Shown: positions 9,492-21,975, counted from the stretch's first letter. The stretch: 64,000 bases of DNA from Schistosoma haematobium (GCF_000699445.3 NC_067198.1:44013691-44077690); one strand, 5' to 3'. Numbers and translations are program-made. The notes: a model not told the origin generated them from the letters alone.

Positions 9492-11269
9492 ATGTTAATT
9501 TCTTTGGCAAAACCTACAGTCACTGTCAAGTTTACGTTTCATGATTAACTTGGATGAAAATTTTGTAGAGTTGTCAATGAACCTTGAAATCTTACATTAT
9601 TTCATTTTGCTTCTCATTAGTAGTGCAATAGTACACCTGTTCGACAATCGTCCATTCGTACAATTTACCCATTATGTGCAGTTTCGTAATCTGTTTCATT
9701 GTGATCGTTGATCCATGAATTCCCTTGATCAGTTTAATATTTTCACATGTTCATAGAGTAAAATCTGATAAAGATCGTATTGACAACATTAGTGTTCGCT
9801 CATATGTGTTGTCTTAGTCTTGAATTCAACAAACGAATTCTTGATTCGTAAGTGGGTTATAATGAGTATTACATACATAATACAGACATAGAGTATACTG
9901 ATGAACCAATACACTTGTGTACCTGAAATAAACTCATTGTAATGCATCTCCTAAACTTCTATGAATTACCAAGTCAGAAGATAGGTAAACAAGCTCAGTC
10001 ACAGATTACATTTCATTATGAAAATATTACAGAATAACTTACTGCAATTGTCCTATTATTGTTAGAGATATGACTTGGAGGAGTGAACAATTTATACAGA
10101 TGAATTGAACGATAAGCCAATGAAAAACCGTTGTATGAGATTAAATGTAGGTTATGAACCATAATGTACCGACATAAACTGTAGTTTTATACGAAAAAAC
10201 CACCTAACGACTGAATGTAACGAAAACATCTAAATAAATAATAAGGGTTATTTGTTGATCAATGATTAGATAATCCGATTAAATGATTAAATGGAATTTA
10301 CATGACATTTTGGAATGTTTATTGTTTACAAATCCGCTGTTCATATGTATTCATAACCATGTCTGAGTGAACTCGAATTACATCGTTTTCTTGTTCACAT
10401 ATTAGCTGTATGGCAGTGATGCTTGGATTGATTATTATTATTATTATTAATATTATTATTAATAATGACTTTATTCGATATTATATTTTGGTACAATATG
10501 GAATTCTCAGCACAGGGTATTTCAACAAGTTACTTACGCTAAAACAAAACATTAACAAAGACAAAAAAGGTTGAAAAAAACCGACAAACTGTGCAACTTT
10601 TCAAATTAGAGACATGTTATGAATGCAGGTTATTGACTAGGTTTGTGGAGATAGGCCTAATAAACCTATTTTGTAAATAGTTTTTGATAGCTCTTGCATT
10701 TATTTTGTTTATTTCCACAATCTGTACATGTATCACTAAACGATTGTACTTGTTGTTTAACTATGTGACCTTGACGACGAACTTCCGTTTTGAATTACAC
10801 ATAGCACGACATTGTTAATTGTGCATTAATAAATACACTCTTATACACAAATGCCTCGTTCTGTCATGCCTATGGATATAATAACTAAACTATTGAATAA
10901 CTATCAACTATATTTATAGACTGTTGTGACATACCTATTACATTCTACGTCCAGAAAACTGGCTGGAGCCATATTTACCTCATTGAAATTATTAATTATC
11001 TATAATTGTGGAACTTTGGTAACACGCACAACGAAACACGCAACAGCCAGCTGATTTAAGCAACATCCTTGAACCTTTATTTTGCGGTAATGATTTATAA
11101 GTTGTTTATTGTTATTCTAACTTTTGGATGTAATAACTTTGTTGCTATTCCTTTTTGGTTAATATACTGTTTGGACCACCACAGGTTAACTCGAACAACC
11201 TGTTCGTCACAGAGTATATTTGTTAGGTAAGGTGTAAGATCCGTTTTGAATGTTTTGTATGTGTGTGTG
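9492..11269. other. Non-coding stretch with a LINE 3' end at 10,428-10,545
   Basis: No gene supported. On the minus strand, 10,545-10,428 reads like a LINE 3' end, with AATAAA followed by an (ATT)n tail; related sequence lies near 19,050. From about 10,920 to 11,210 the sequence begins TGTTGTGACA and ends GTCACA, which suggests a solo LTR, but no flanking duplication was found. A (TG)n tract lies just before 11,270. Confidence 0.45.
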
Positions 11270-12190
11270 TCATGTTTTGGTTTGGCCGCCCCTAGCTTTC
11301 TTCCAACCTACTCCTATACCACTGAACATAGCACGTCGAGGCAGTCGGTTATTGGGCATACGTAACACGTGTCCCAGCCACCTCAACTGATGAAGTTTCA
11401 CTACTTCATCAATTGATTTACCATCCTTACCTAGTACCCGTTTCCTAACAACTGTGTTAGTTACTCGATGGTCCCATGATATACGAGCAATGTTTCGAAG
11501 ACACCTATGATCGAATACTAGTAACCTACGAATATCCTCTACTCTTACCGGCCATGTTTCACTGCCATAAAGTAGGACGGAACGAACTGCTGCGCAGTAA
11601 ACACGTCCTTTGGTTGATAGATGGATATCTCGCCTACGCCATAAATGACGCAAGTTGGCAAAAGCTAGTCGAGCCTTCTGTATCCGTGCTAAGATTTCGT
11701 CACACACCAAACCACAAGGGCTGATGAGACTTCCAAGATAAGTGAAGCGGTCGACACACTCAACTACTTCACTCCCTATCACTAGTTCGGGTGTCGATGT
11801 AACCCAATCCTGAAGCAACATTTTGCATTTCGAGGGAGAGAATCGCATCCCGAACATGCTTGCATTGTTGCTTAGAGTGGTCAGGAGACTCTGCATTTTG
11901 TCAGCGTCTTCACCAAATAAAACTATGTCATCTGCATATTCTAAGTCAACAAGTGAACCTCCTGGTAGAAGTTCAACCCCTGGAAATTTAGATGAGGAGA
12001 GTGTTATCTCTAAAAGTACGTCGACCACAAAGTTGAACAAGAATGGGGAGAGTGGACAGCCCTGACGAACACCACTTGAGGTAATCAATTCTGATGGCAG
12101 TTCGCCATAATCTCTTACTCTACCAGTTGTGTTCGAGTAGAGAGCCTTTATAAGGTTAATGTACTTCTTTGGTACTCCTTTCAGTGACAA
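11270..12190 (-). pseudogene. RTE reverse transcriptase palm and thumb (copy 1)
   Basis: A 306-residue open frame with GVRQGCPLSPFLFNF near residue 37, catalytic YADD near residue 83 and YLGSLIS near residue 150, then the RTE C-terminal VLLYGSETW and WLGHVLRMP motifs. It ends at RGGQTKT because the element is cut there. The upstream frame supplies FDSVDRKVLWQ before the first listed residue. Not translated as one protein because of upstream breaks. Confidence 0.87.
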
Positions 12191-12233
12191 ACACTGCCAT
12201 AGAACCTTACGATCAACAGAGTCGAATGCCGCC

Positions 12234-13440
12234 TTAAGGTCGAGAAATACTACGATTGTGGGGCGTCTGAATGTGTCTGTGTTCTAGAACCTGACGTAGT
12301 GTGAATATCTGATCTATACAACCACGTCCAGGTCGAAAACCAACCTGGTTTTCTCTACTCTGCCCTTCACGAGCTTTAGTTAGGCGTCGAAGTATTATTG
12401 AAGCTAATATTTTAGACACTATATTAGTCAAACTGATTCCTCTGTGATTGTCACAAGAGGACTTTTGTCCTTTCTTATAGACTGGGCACAATCAGTGATT
12501 GAGACCAGTCAGATGGGATTATGTCCAGTTCCCAAATTCTACCTAAGACCTCGGTTAATCTCATTGCTAATACTGGACCACCATCCTTAAAAATCTCAGG
12601 AGTAAACCTGTCAGGGCCTGCTGCTCTCCCTCGTTTCAGATTTCCTATGGCTTTTTCAACTTCGTAAAGGGACGGAGGACCTACATTAACTTGCCATTCA
12701 GGTTGACTAGAGATCGTGGGAAACCGAAGTGTGGCTGAAGGCCAGTTGAACTGATTCCTAAAGTGTTCTGCCCATCGATCCAATCTCCTGGATTGAGAAT
12801 GAATAATATGTCCATCCTTTTCTGAGATTGTTTCGCTAACGGTCGGGTTCCTAATTCCGGTTTCCTTAACGAGTCTGAACAATTATCTGCTATTACCTAT
12901 TGCCGCTGCCTTTTCCATCTCTCTTGCTTTCGCTACCCACCACTGTTCGCGATCATTGCGTAGACTTCTTGTCAGCTTGCGCTTAAGCTGACTCCGCTCT
13001 TCATTATGTTCAGAGCCGGGTGGAATGAGTTTCCGAGCATCTATCAGTGAGATAGATGCTGCTGAGATCCAGTGTTGCTCCCTAACCTTCTGGTTTACCT
13101 TACTAGCAGATATCACTGCTGTTTCCACAGCTTTTCGGATATCTTTCCATGCTGCCTCGGGGTGGGCATCACATACATGTCTGCCTAACTGTTTTCCTAG
13201 TTGTTCCTGAAATATACTCTTAGCTTGACTATAATTAAGTAGGCCCCTAAGAGGTTTCCTTGCAGCGTCTTTCCTACGTCCAGTAAGACGCAAGCAAATA
13301 CGCGCTCGCACTAGAGCATGATCTGAATCTAAGCATGTGCTCCAGAATGAGCGACAGTCTTCAATCGAGCCCCTCCATCGGTGGCTGATAGCGATGTGAT
13401 CTATTTGGGTCCAACGTTGGGACGAATTAGGGGTCGCCAT
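12234..13440 (-). pseudogene. RTE endonuclease end, linker and RT fingers (copy 1)
   Basis: Three frames in succession: 12,883-13,440 (endonuclease end and linker), 12,475-12,882 (linker to ..RAAGPDRFTPEIF) and 12,234-12,491 (YKKGQKSSCDNHRGISLTN, VGFRPGRGC). A TAA separates the first two in the same reading frame; frameshifts separate the others. It supplies the fingers of the RTE reverse transcriptase. Confidence 0.82.
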
Positions 13441-14426
13441 GTTAAAAGATGTTTTTCTTTAGGCTTAAAGTTAGTATTTGTAAGGAACAGGCGGTTATCT
13501 GAGCATAGCTGCAACAGACGGTCGCCATTATCTGTTCTTCGAGCCACGACACCATAAGATCCACCTAGGTGTCTTTCCCTATCGCTTAGTTTACCTACTT
13601 GAGCACTAAAGTCACCGGCCACTATTACTACATCCGAGCGCTTAGCTTTTCGGAGAAGGTCCGAAAGCTTTCTGTAAAACTCATCTTTTACATCATCTGA
13701 GCTGCAGTCAGTGGGAGAATAGGCAGAGACGACGAAGAGGCAACGACGAGTGTCCCTATCTTTCCGGATTCTTACTGTTCCGTTCAGTCGGACAGCGCAC
13801 AAACGACTGTCTACTGGGATCCAGTCTAAGAGAGCTAGTTCTGCCCTAGGACTCAATGCTATACCTACGCCGGCGAGGCCACGGGAAGCAGAATCAGGGC
13901 TTCCAGATACACGAAGCGTAAATCGAGTCGGTTCTCTATTTTGGCATGGTGAGGTCAAATGAATGACGCTACTTGGATCCTGTATGCGCGTTTCGGAGAC
14001 GCAGCACACATCGATGGCGCGAGATTCTAAAGTCCTAGCTAAGGAAGCCTGCTGTCCTATTTGGCACAGTGTTCGTACGTTAAAAGCTCCTACGTGTAGT
14101 TTAGAGCGTGGTTTCAGGAGACCAGGAATAGCGTTCCGCGTGCTTGAATCGTTTGCCCTAGCGGTGTGAGATGATGAAGAGACGTGAGGAGGGTTAGTCA
14201 TGGAGATAAGAGAGTTATTAGTAGGTGTAGGAAGGATTTGAATGTGACCAACTTGGTCTCGTGTGCTGTTACGGGTATAAGGGCTGATGTCACTTCCAAA
14301 CTGCCCACACCGTGGAAGGGTATTGCTTGAGAAACCTAAAAAGGAAGTCGGATTAATGTTGGCCTTAACGACTTTGGAGCGTGACTGCAGAGCCCAAGGT
14401 ACAACTGCTTGAGACCGGTCGCGCAC
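13401..14426 (-). pseudogene. RTE endonuclease domain (copy 1)
   Basis: Encodes an APE-type endonuclease, which nicks target DNA for reverse transcription. Visible motifs are FNVRTL, SETRIQD, SAYSPTD and GDFSAQVG. The last normally reads GDFN, with a catalytic asparagine; copy 1 has serine while copy 2 keeps asparagine. Past the frameshift, QIDHIAIS and SDHALV (catalytic histidine) continue in the 12,883-13,440 frame. The first 110 or so residues are a low-similarity leader, so the exact start is uncertain. Confidence 0.85.
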
Positions 14427-14715
14427 GGCCTTTCTGTGGAAGGTTTTTGACGTGTTAGCTCCTTTCTTCGAAGAGCCTTACCGCCCGGAGACGGAAATCC
14501 CTGAGGTAAGGTTAGGTGTGCATTTTTAGGGTCGACCTTTTCTAACCCCACCCCTCCTTGTGGGAAGGCAGCATCGCTGTCATGCTGGTTGTCCGAGGGA
14601 ACACCTTACTGCTGTCACATCTCTCTACAGTCAGCAGTACGACTTCGCCCTCAGACATTGAGTTACTGCTTTTGGTCTTACCGTTCACCAATCGACCTGC
14701 CTGGCCTGGTAGAAC

Positions 14716-16021
14716 CTACAGGAACATATGTTCCAGACAATATAGCTCGGCTGGGTCATCACGATAGGCAAGCCCGACCACCGCGTCAAGGTAGCAGCTT
14801 CGGTCGGGTAAAATAACACCTTCCAGGTGTTTGCATGACTTCAGATGTCTATCCACAACCACATTAATTATGACCTCGAAAGATTCACCACACATCTTGC
14901 TAACTGCCTCCAGCACTCTCCGCTGTACAGCAAAGTCTTTCCTCAAAAGCCCGGGAAAGAATAATGTAGAGCAGTAAAGAATAATACGTAATATGCAAGA
15001 ATTGACAAATTGTAAGAGTAAATGACGAGTAATCCCAAGGGCATGCAATCTCTTTATGTAGTAAGTCAGACGGAAAACCTTCTTTGATAACAATAAAACG
15101 TAGGAAGACCAAGACAGATCAGAGGAAAAGGTGACACCAAGATAATTGACCTTCGACACTGTATTTATCAAAGAGTCTCCGATGGTACAAGCACTATGGG
15201 ATCTCAAAATAATGTTTAGATGCCGTTCATGTCTCATGCTAAAGTTCACAGCTTGACATTCGGACAGATTAAGTATAAGATCATTACCAACAGACCAACA
15301 ATCAATACGAGGCAAAAATCCATTCATTTCTATGGGAAGTAAAGAGGAAGAGATAGGCATACATACAGTGAGATCATCCGCATACTTCACAAAAGTGTTT
15401 TCTGTGGAGGATGGCAGATTATTCAGAAAAAGAGAAAAGAAGAGGTGAAAAACAGCTCCTTGTGGTACACCTTCATGAGACAGCAGAGACTCTGAACACT
15501 TTCCTCCAAATACAGTGTGCTGTTCCCTTTCAGAGGTAGGAACATAGCCAGTTGGTTATCCAGCTGTTAGTGTTGATGTTGATTTACTTGTTAAGCAAAC
15601 GTTGTCTTGGTATAGAATCAAAAGCTGAAATATAGCCCAGAAAAGCGCATCGAACATACTTCTTACCCTTTTCTAAGTTGAACACTATATTGTGATGCAG
15701 AACAGCAACAGCATCTAAGGTGCTTCTTTTGCATCTGTAAGCAAACTGATACGGACCAATATGCTCTTTTGTCGCAGGCTGAAGTGGAAGTATTAATAAT
15801 TTTTCCATGGTTTTGAGGAAGGGTGAAGTTATTGCAATAGGTCTAACTTTCACATTCCTATCACCATATACTTTCTTGAGTACAGGGATTGTCTTCATCT
15901 TCCTCCACATTTCCGGCATGATATTAGATGAGAAGGATCTGTTAAAGATAATCGTGAATGGATAAGATAGGACGTCAGCACGTTTCTTAAAAAGGCGGTT
16001 TGGGATACCATCAGGTCCCAA
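14716..16021 (-). pseudogene. LINE reverse transcriptase, frameshifted (copy 1)
   Basis: RT in two frames: 15,584-16,021 and 14,716-15,390. The second starts at KYADDLTVCMP, where YADD is the catalytic pair, and goes on to VNYLGVTFSSDLSW, a thumb motif. Its end differs between copies: copy 1 closes with CLEHMFL, while copy 2 runs into the neighbouring leader because of two small deletions near 39,020-39,035. Confidence 0.8.
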
Positions 16022-16507
16022 ACATCGGGATGAATTAGGCGACTGGAGACATATTCGGACATCAGTTTCAGTGAAACTAGGAACACAGCTATTCTATAAA
16101 CCGGTGGATAAAGAGAGCATCACATCAGGTGGCTGACGTACAAAAGACTTATTTAAGTCATAAAAATTCAGCTGGCTATCGCTCCTAAACTCTCTTTCAC
16201 CTGTAAGTTCTTTATAGAGTTTCCACATACTTGGAGAGTTTTCGCAAGACAATAGTTTTCGAGTAAACATAGAGTTGAGACGTCTAATCTCTAGGTTTAT
16301 CAGACCATTTAGCTCACGAACTTCATTGGAGTTTCTCTCCTTGTACATTCTTTCTTTCACCCTCCGTAGTCGTTTTAGTTGTGAAGATGTAAGTCGATCA
16401 AAACTCACAGAAATTGTTTCGGTGAGACAACAAATATCAAAACAGAATTTAAGGTAACAGGTGATAACATCAGTAGTGATTTCCAGTGAGTCATCTGTAA
16501 ATAATTC

Positions 16508-17152
16508 TCAGTTAGTCGTATGAAACATGTTTTTCAGATTTTGGATGCTTTCGTCTGAGTAATTCCTATATTTGACTTTCTTGGTTTGATGTAAGAGTGT
16601 ACTCTTCCCATGCTTTCCATATACTTTAGGCAGAACACGAATTATACAGTGATCCGAGCAAGACAATGGAGCACGTTTACGAGTCGCATATATACACACA
16701 TCATTAATGAAAACGACGTCTAAATGAGCATCCAAACGGGTAGGAAAATCTACTATATTTTGGTGACCTGGTGATGTAAGGAAGCTACAGTCACATGAAT
16801 TGAAATCACCACATACAACTGAAAGTGAATCACTGAAGGCAGTAACAGCGAACTCAGTGAATTCATCAGCGAAAACAGATAGCACAAATGATGTGCAGTC
16901 TGGAGTCACGTAGATATTGGTAACATAAATATATTTGTATTTATTCAGATGTTTTGGACAACATCTTAGAGTTAGACAGTCGATAAAGTCATTTGAAAAC
17001 TTAAAACACACAAACGATGATCGACACCAGTTTACGTTTAAAAACGTAGCTACACCGCCGACACACCTCTTTTTATTGTTTGATCGATCCTGGGGATAAG
17101 TTTCGAAATCACGCAGTGATACTAGGCAGTCGTCCTGTTCGATCATAGACAT
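16508..17152 (-). pseudogene. LINE endonuclease, partial (copy 1)
   Basis: A 214-residue frame with GGVATF, VVCGDFNSCD (catalytic Asp and Asn of APE-type endonucleases) and CSDHCII (catalytic His). The N-terminal asparagine and glutamate motifs are missing, so this is the 3' part of a 5'-truncated element. Copy 2 differs by one residue (Phe to Ser in TSFVLS). Confidence 0.78.
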
Positions 17153-17157
17153 ATGTA

Positions 17158-20100
17158 CGGTTTGAATGGTAAGAGATAGATAATCAAATTAGTTAGTGTT
17201 ATTCCAGACCAAACGGCACTTAATATTTGTGTAGGCGCTATCAAATTACTAAATGTTCCGTTGATCAAGAGATTTCCCTTACAGTTGTAGTTCAGAGCAA
17301 CCTAATGTAACATTAACAGCTTCAGGTAAATAATGATATCAATGGTTTATCACGTATATCAACTGTCTTCTCCTTTTCATTATCTATAGTGAAGAATGTT
17401 TTTTCAGGTGTCTTATCACTGATAGGCGTTTTATTTAAACACTTGTTTGTCAAGGAATAAACTTAGTATCAGTATTGGTTTTGGGAAATTTGTTTAAATA
17501 GTTTTATATTGTTTTAATGATCTCGAAATTGTTGTTTATTCAGAAGAATATCTGGCTATCTAAATCAACCTACGGTGTCATATTAGGAGAATTAAAGACA
17601 TTTTAACGAGTGAAGTTTCCTTACTCAAGCTGTACGATCATATTAATTGTTGAGCAACAAATGAAATAGTCTATTTAAACATGTGATGGTGATTATATCA
17701 TATCACATGTTTGAAAAAATTGCCTAATTTTCAAGAATTCGAAGAAAGATAATAAAAAGATATAATTCACCTTAGGAAGGACACACAAGATAACGTTCGG
17801 AGTTGCTTTTGGGAAGCGCTTGCTCTATGCAGCGAATGGAACCTGTTCTACAAAAGCAAATGAACACACAGATGAGCATTGATTTAGCCCAATTCGGCAG
17901 ATTACCTTTGACACACTCACGAGTGATTGGGAGATTAGAATAAACGATGCAATTCTTGACAGCATAGAGGGTTCATTCTAAGACGTCGTTTAACTTCAAT
18001 TCAAATGTTCTGCAGCGGTATCTTCCTAGAACTTAAACTCCATGGTGGTTTTCTGGAATTTTGTGAGGTCTTCCAATTTGTAGTTTAGGTTTAATGTTTC
18101 TGTCAAAAGAACCAAGAGTAATAGTCACGTTTGATAAATATTTGATAGGACTTGCATATTTCCTCATCAGTCGTGCATTCAAAACAGATTCACCCAGCCC
18201 TTGATAATGAAGAATGTATTAAGTTTCGCTTTCTGTCTGATGAAACACAACCAAGGAAATTCGTATGTATGGGAACTTGAAGGTTAATCGACATTGCTAC
18301 TGTGACCACTAAGTACGTTTTGCCTTTCGCATTTCAGTTTAGAACTTTCTTCATGATGCAATTCGACGACTTCCGTAAAATGTGACCTACCCAACTTTTG
18401 GATCTTCTACTAACGTCATTTTCAGCTGGAAGCTGATTTGCTAACTACCTGACTTGATTATTACCAAGGATATCAGATCAATGTAGGCAGCCATTTATAA
18501 ATATCTGTACCTATTTGATGGCGGCTAAATTAGTTCTTCAAGTTTCAGATCCCTGAAATGAGATTGTCATGACGTTTGAATCAAAACTCCTAACATTGGT
18601 ATTGACTGACAGTTATTATTATTATTATTCACTGGCAGCTTGAAATGTTCGAATTATCTTTTCAATGTCGCATCATTTGGCATTTTTATTTTGACCTGAT
18701 AAGCAAAGTGTAATTGTGTCCTATGCCACATTACTTTAGTCTGACTAGCATTATGAGTAGTCGAAACTGTGTTTTGTGATTCATTATATTCATCAACGAC
18801 AGTGAGAATGTAAGTGTTTTGAAATGTAGAAGAAGTGGTGGAATGACAGTGGTCATCATTCCATTTGAAATAGTTTCAGATCAAAATAGTAGGTATTTTA
18901 CATAGTCTCATCAGCAGACAATATCTCAACTGAGAAACAAATATGGTGGCTCCCAAATGAACTGTTTGATGTTGCGATGCAAGTCGTAACCGATGGTTTC
19001 AAAAATGCTGAAAATGAGGCGGATACATACAGCCAATAGTTAAGATGCCCACTTTATTCAATATTTTATGGTTAATACCATACGGAATTCTCAGCATAGT
19101 TCTTTACTGTGTTGGTAGACGAATTTCGATAAAATGAAATGAGACTCATCACATTACTCCTACCTACAGAAATCATTAGTGAATTGTGAAGGATCTATCG
19201 GCAGATGAGTAGATATCGGAACCGCTGAACACAGAATTCAAGTTTGATTAGAAATTGTTTCTCTTATTGAGTTCCTTATTGTGTCGTCATGGCTGAATGA
19301 GAATTAGGCAATTTAGAAGGTGGAATCTCGTAGTGTAGAGAGTGATGATGTGATGATTATTCATCAATGTTCGATTTCTACTTGTTTCCTGAAATTCCTT
19401 TCGAGGTCATTCACCTCATCAGCCATCTTGATCCCTCATTGTTTAAACAGGTCTACATCATTTTTGAATCAATTTGAAGTCTAACTAGAATAAGTTTCTA
19501 TGTATGGACAATGAGTGTTTGGTTACCCATGTTACATTTTTTGCTGTGTTACCCAGAGAAATCAAAATCAAAAGACAATTCTGTCCATCCTAAATAAAAT
19601 TTATTCAACTATGAATATTACGACACCTACTATTTATGCTAATAAAACTGCTGATATTATTGATACTACTACCGCTGATCATGGCGATAACAAAACTGCA
19701 ACTAGGAATCCAGTTCAGAGTATTTGACATTAAATATGCATGTTTTTCTTCTTGGGGTTACTTTGTTTCTGTCGGAAATCATTGTTACATAAACTGTGAA
19801 GAATAAAATAAGGTACTACTGTAATACTGAAAGTGATAGATCATATTTAATTTCATTTGTTGAAGCATAAGTACTTGTGTGCCAAAATAGGTTAGTCTGG
19901 AGATGTATTAAAATTGAATATGAAGACAGTGAACAGGAAGTCAGAGACATGAACTAAGTTTTGGGAAACTTTCTGCGTGATGCTACAATTGGAGACGATT
20001 TTGTTATTACAGACGGTTGTGTCTACCGCGGAATCTTTTGTTATGGCTAAATTACACCATCTAAATATTTCTAAATGTAATCTGTTGAAAGTCTGGTTCA

Positions 20101-20509
20101 GCAGATTGATCAAACATTGTCCACTGATATGCATATATTATTGATCAAGAGTTAGTTACCGTTTTCTAATTAATCAAGTGTATATCAATAAGTAAGAACC
20201 GTACTCGCACTTGAATTTCATACTAGTATTTGATTTTAGTATGAATATACGAGGAACTTGCATTAACGTTAGAATCGGACTACTACACAACACAACAATG
20301 TCGACTCAGTGGTTTGAAGTTTAGTCTGTTGTCTCGACATCTGAAGGTCATAGGTGCTTACAATCGATGTTGAAATAATTCAGGTGACTGTGTAATACGG
20401 TTGTCATCAAAAGTTGAGTCAGCCACTCAAGAGAAATGGAATGTTTAAATGAAACAATGGAAACTAAACACCTGATTAGCATTATAGTCACTCATTTAGT
20501 GTAACTTAC
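17158..20509. other. Non-coding; probably intron or flank of gene B
   Basis: No long frame or recognisable domain. It lies 3' of gene B exon 2 and may contain unseen small gene B exons. A plus-strand frame at 19,612-19,727 (Thr/Asn-rich, ending in TGA) is open in both copies but has no recognisable features. (ATT)n tracts lie near 18,617, and LINE-end-like sequence near 19,050-19,110. Confidence 0.45.
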
Positions 20510-20662
20510 ACGGAGACGGTACGATATCCTTTGCGTGTATTTTCTCCACCTCAGAAGGTGGTGGTAATTTTAATACTGTTGTACAACTTTTGTTTTGTAT
20601 TGTTAATGTTCGATCTTCCGTTAATGAGAGATTGAAAATTTTGCTGGTATAGTTTATAGTTC
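20510..20662 (-). CDS. Secreted-protein gene B, exon 2
   Basis: A 153-nt minus-strand exon between acceptor CCTCTCTTTAG and donor GTAAGT, in frame with gene B exon 1 at 21,548. It encodes FNLSLTEDRTL, QNKSC and PPPSEVE, aligning without gaps to gene A exon 2 (14 of 31 identical). It contains Asn-X-Ser/Thr sites. It keeps R and Q at positions where gene A copy 2, but not copy 1, also has them. Copy 2 lacks this exon through a deletion at 44,610. Confidence 0.7.
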
Positions 20663-21547
20663 CTAAAGAGAGGAAATATGTTATGTAGACTGACTATCTC
20701 TTCGTTACTTATAATGTAAATGCTTACATACAATCATGGTGATGCATATGATTCCACGTAGTGTTAAGCAAATGAATGCAAAGGAACTGTTCAGGTGCGA
20801 AGAAAAGTTGTAAACTGCATTGATTCTCGTTAACTGTCGGACAATAAAGAAATGATGCTTGACTATGATAACTACTGTAAACCTTATGTTTACTGGCAGA
20901 TTGTACGTACTGACAAAGATTTCGAGACCGAGATGACTGACATAACAGTGTTATCTTAAGTTTTCAACAAACACACGTGAATAAAGTACGTCAGAACAAG
21001 TAAAATACATTGAAATGCAGTCTTGAGATATATTGACTTCAGTGAAAAATGTACGGAATACTCATTGATGCACTAAGAGTGTAACAAAGTGTACGCTTAG
21101 CATCCGATTGTGTGATCGAAGTGATTCAATGACTACTAACGACTATAGGTAGAAATATCAGGAACAGTAATGAAATGAGAAGCTTCTGTAAAGTGAACGA
21201 CTGATTCCGAATATTAAGTGAATATTTAGTACTGTTTTTTCTGCACTAGTGATGATTGATATATGCTTGAACACATTTTAGTAGATCTGTTCAGTCTATG
21301 TTGAAGAGCAAGCCTCAACTATAATTGGAGATTGGGTATCATACATAATAAAACGATGGATAACAGTGCTGAAAAAAATAGTTCATTTAAGTATATGATA
21401 TTCTGAAGGTCGGTCGGGTTACTTCTACGAAAACTACTACTACTATTACAATTACTACTACTACTCACACTAAAACTAATACTTACCATATTCATAGTTC
21501 AAGTACAAACACGTAGATTACATTTATGTTTAGAATATACAATTTAC

Positions 21548-21659
21548 CTGTTTCGTCAGTTACTATTGGTACTGAACAATTGTTTGTTTCAGTCGTCACT
21601 AAGCACCATATCCATAAGATAGTTACAGCAAGGTTAGCTTTCACTATTTGTGCTCCCAT
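21548..21659 (-). CDS. Secreted-protein gene B, signal-peptide exon (copy 2)
   Basis: Identical in sequence to 293-404. Together with exon 2 at 20,510-20,662 it forms the only gene B in the window with both recognised exons. The 885 bp intron between them holds the (ACT)n tract. ATG at 21,657-21,659, donor GTAAAT, phase 1. Confidence 0.66.
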
Positions 21660-21975
21660 TTCTTAACTGAAGAATAATGAAAAATAGCTGAAATCTTCAC
21701 TATTTATATTGGTGACAGTTCACGAATATGATACACTCAATGAATTGTTATTGATGTTTACATTTTATTGCATTTTACCGTTTTCTAATATGAGAAAATG
21801 GAAGAGAGTAAAAGATTTCAGGTCATGATAATAATTACTCCATACACAACATCCAATCTTACGTACTTGAAATTGAGATGTTTGAGGACAAAGGATGAGA
21901 AGGTGAATTGTATTCTAAATAAGAAGACTTATTATCAGAAGGGCTTTTTGTGAATATTATAGTAATTTATTAGTT

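Larger units (their letters stand above)
11270..14600 (-). mobile_element. RTE-clade LINE (SR2-like), 3'-truncated, array copy 1
   Basis: A nearly complete RTE open region on the minus strand: 5' leader (about 14,600-14,430), APE endonuclease, linker and RT. It ends abruptly after RGGQTKT at a (TG)n tract, so the last coding part, 3' UTR and tail are missing. That is unusual, because LINEs normally lose 5' ends. Breaks: frameshift near 13,420; TAA at 12,883-12,885 where a glutamine codon is expected; frameshifts near 12,480 and 12,240. The same breaks occur in copy 2. Confidence 0.88.
14716..17157 (-). mobile_element. 5'-truncated CR1/Jockey-like LINE (array copy 1)
   Basis: Minus strand, in order: endonuclease C-terminal part (16,508-17,152; VVCGDFNSCD, CSDHCII), linker (16,094-16,408), RT fingers and palm (15,584-16,021; MGPDGIPNRLFKK, VRPIAITSPF) and, after a frameshift, RT with KYADD and a C-terminal domain (14,716-15,390). 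GVPQGAV lies between the last two. The endonuclease N-terminus is missing. The 3' end abuts the 5' leader of the RTE element in the same orientation. Clade assignment is tentative. Confidence 0.8.
1..21255. repeat. Large tandem segment, copy 1 (about 21.3 kb)
   Basis: The first bases of the window recur at 21,256 and again at 44,970 in the same orientation, and similarity then runs for many kilobases. Copy 1 holds gene B exon 1, SINE and RTE fragments, a solo LTR, gene A, an RTE LINE, a CR1-like LINE and gene B exon 2. The unit boundary is arbitrary, because the array may continue left of the window. Copy 1 differs from copy 2 by a solo LTR insertion, by loss of about 0.8 kb near 4,240, and by lacking a 3.45 kb block and a CD2BP2-like fragment. 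Confidence 0.95.

Noticed and set aside
10920..11211. Possible solo LTR (TGTTGTGACA..GTCACA)
   Set aside because: No target duplication, no empty site in copy 2, and only imperfect terminal pairing; mentioned in the spacer entry only.
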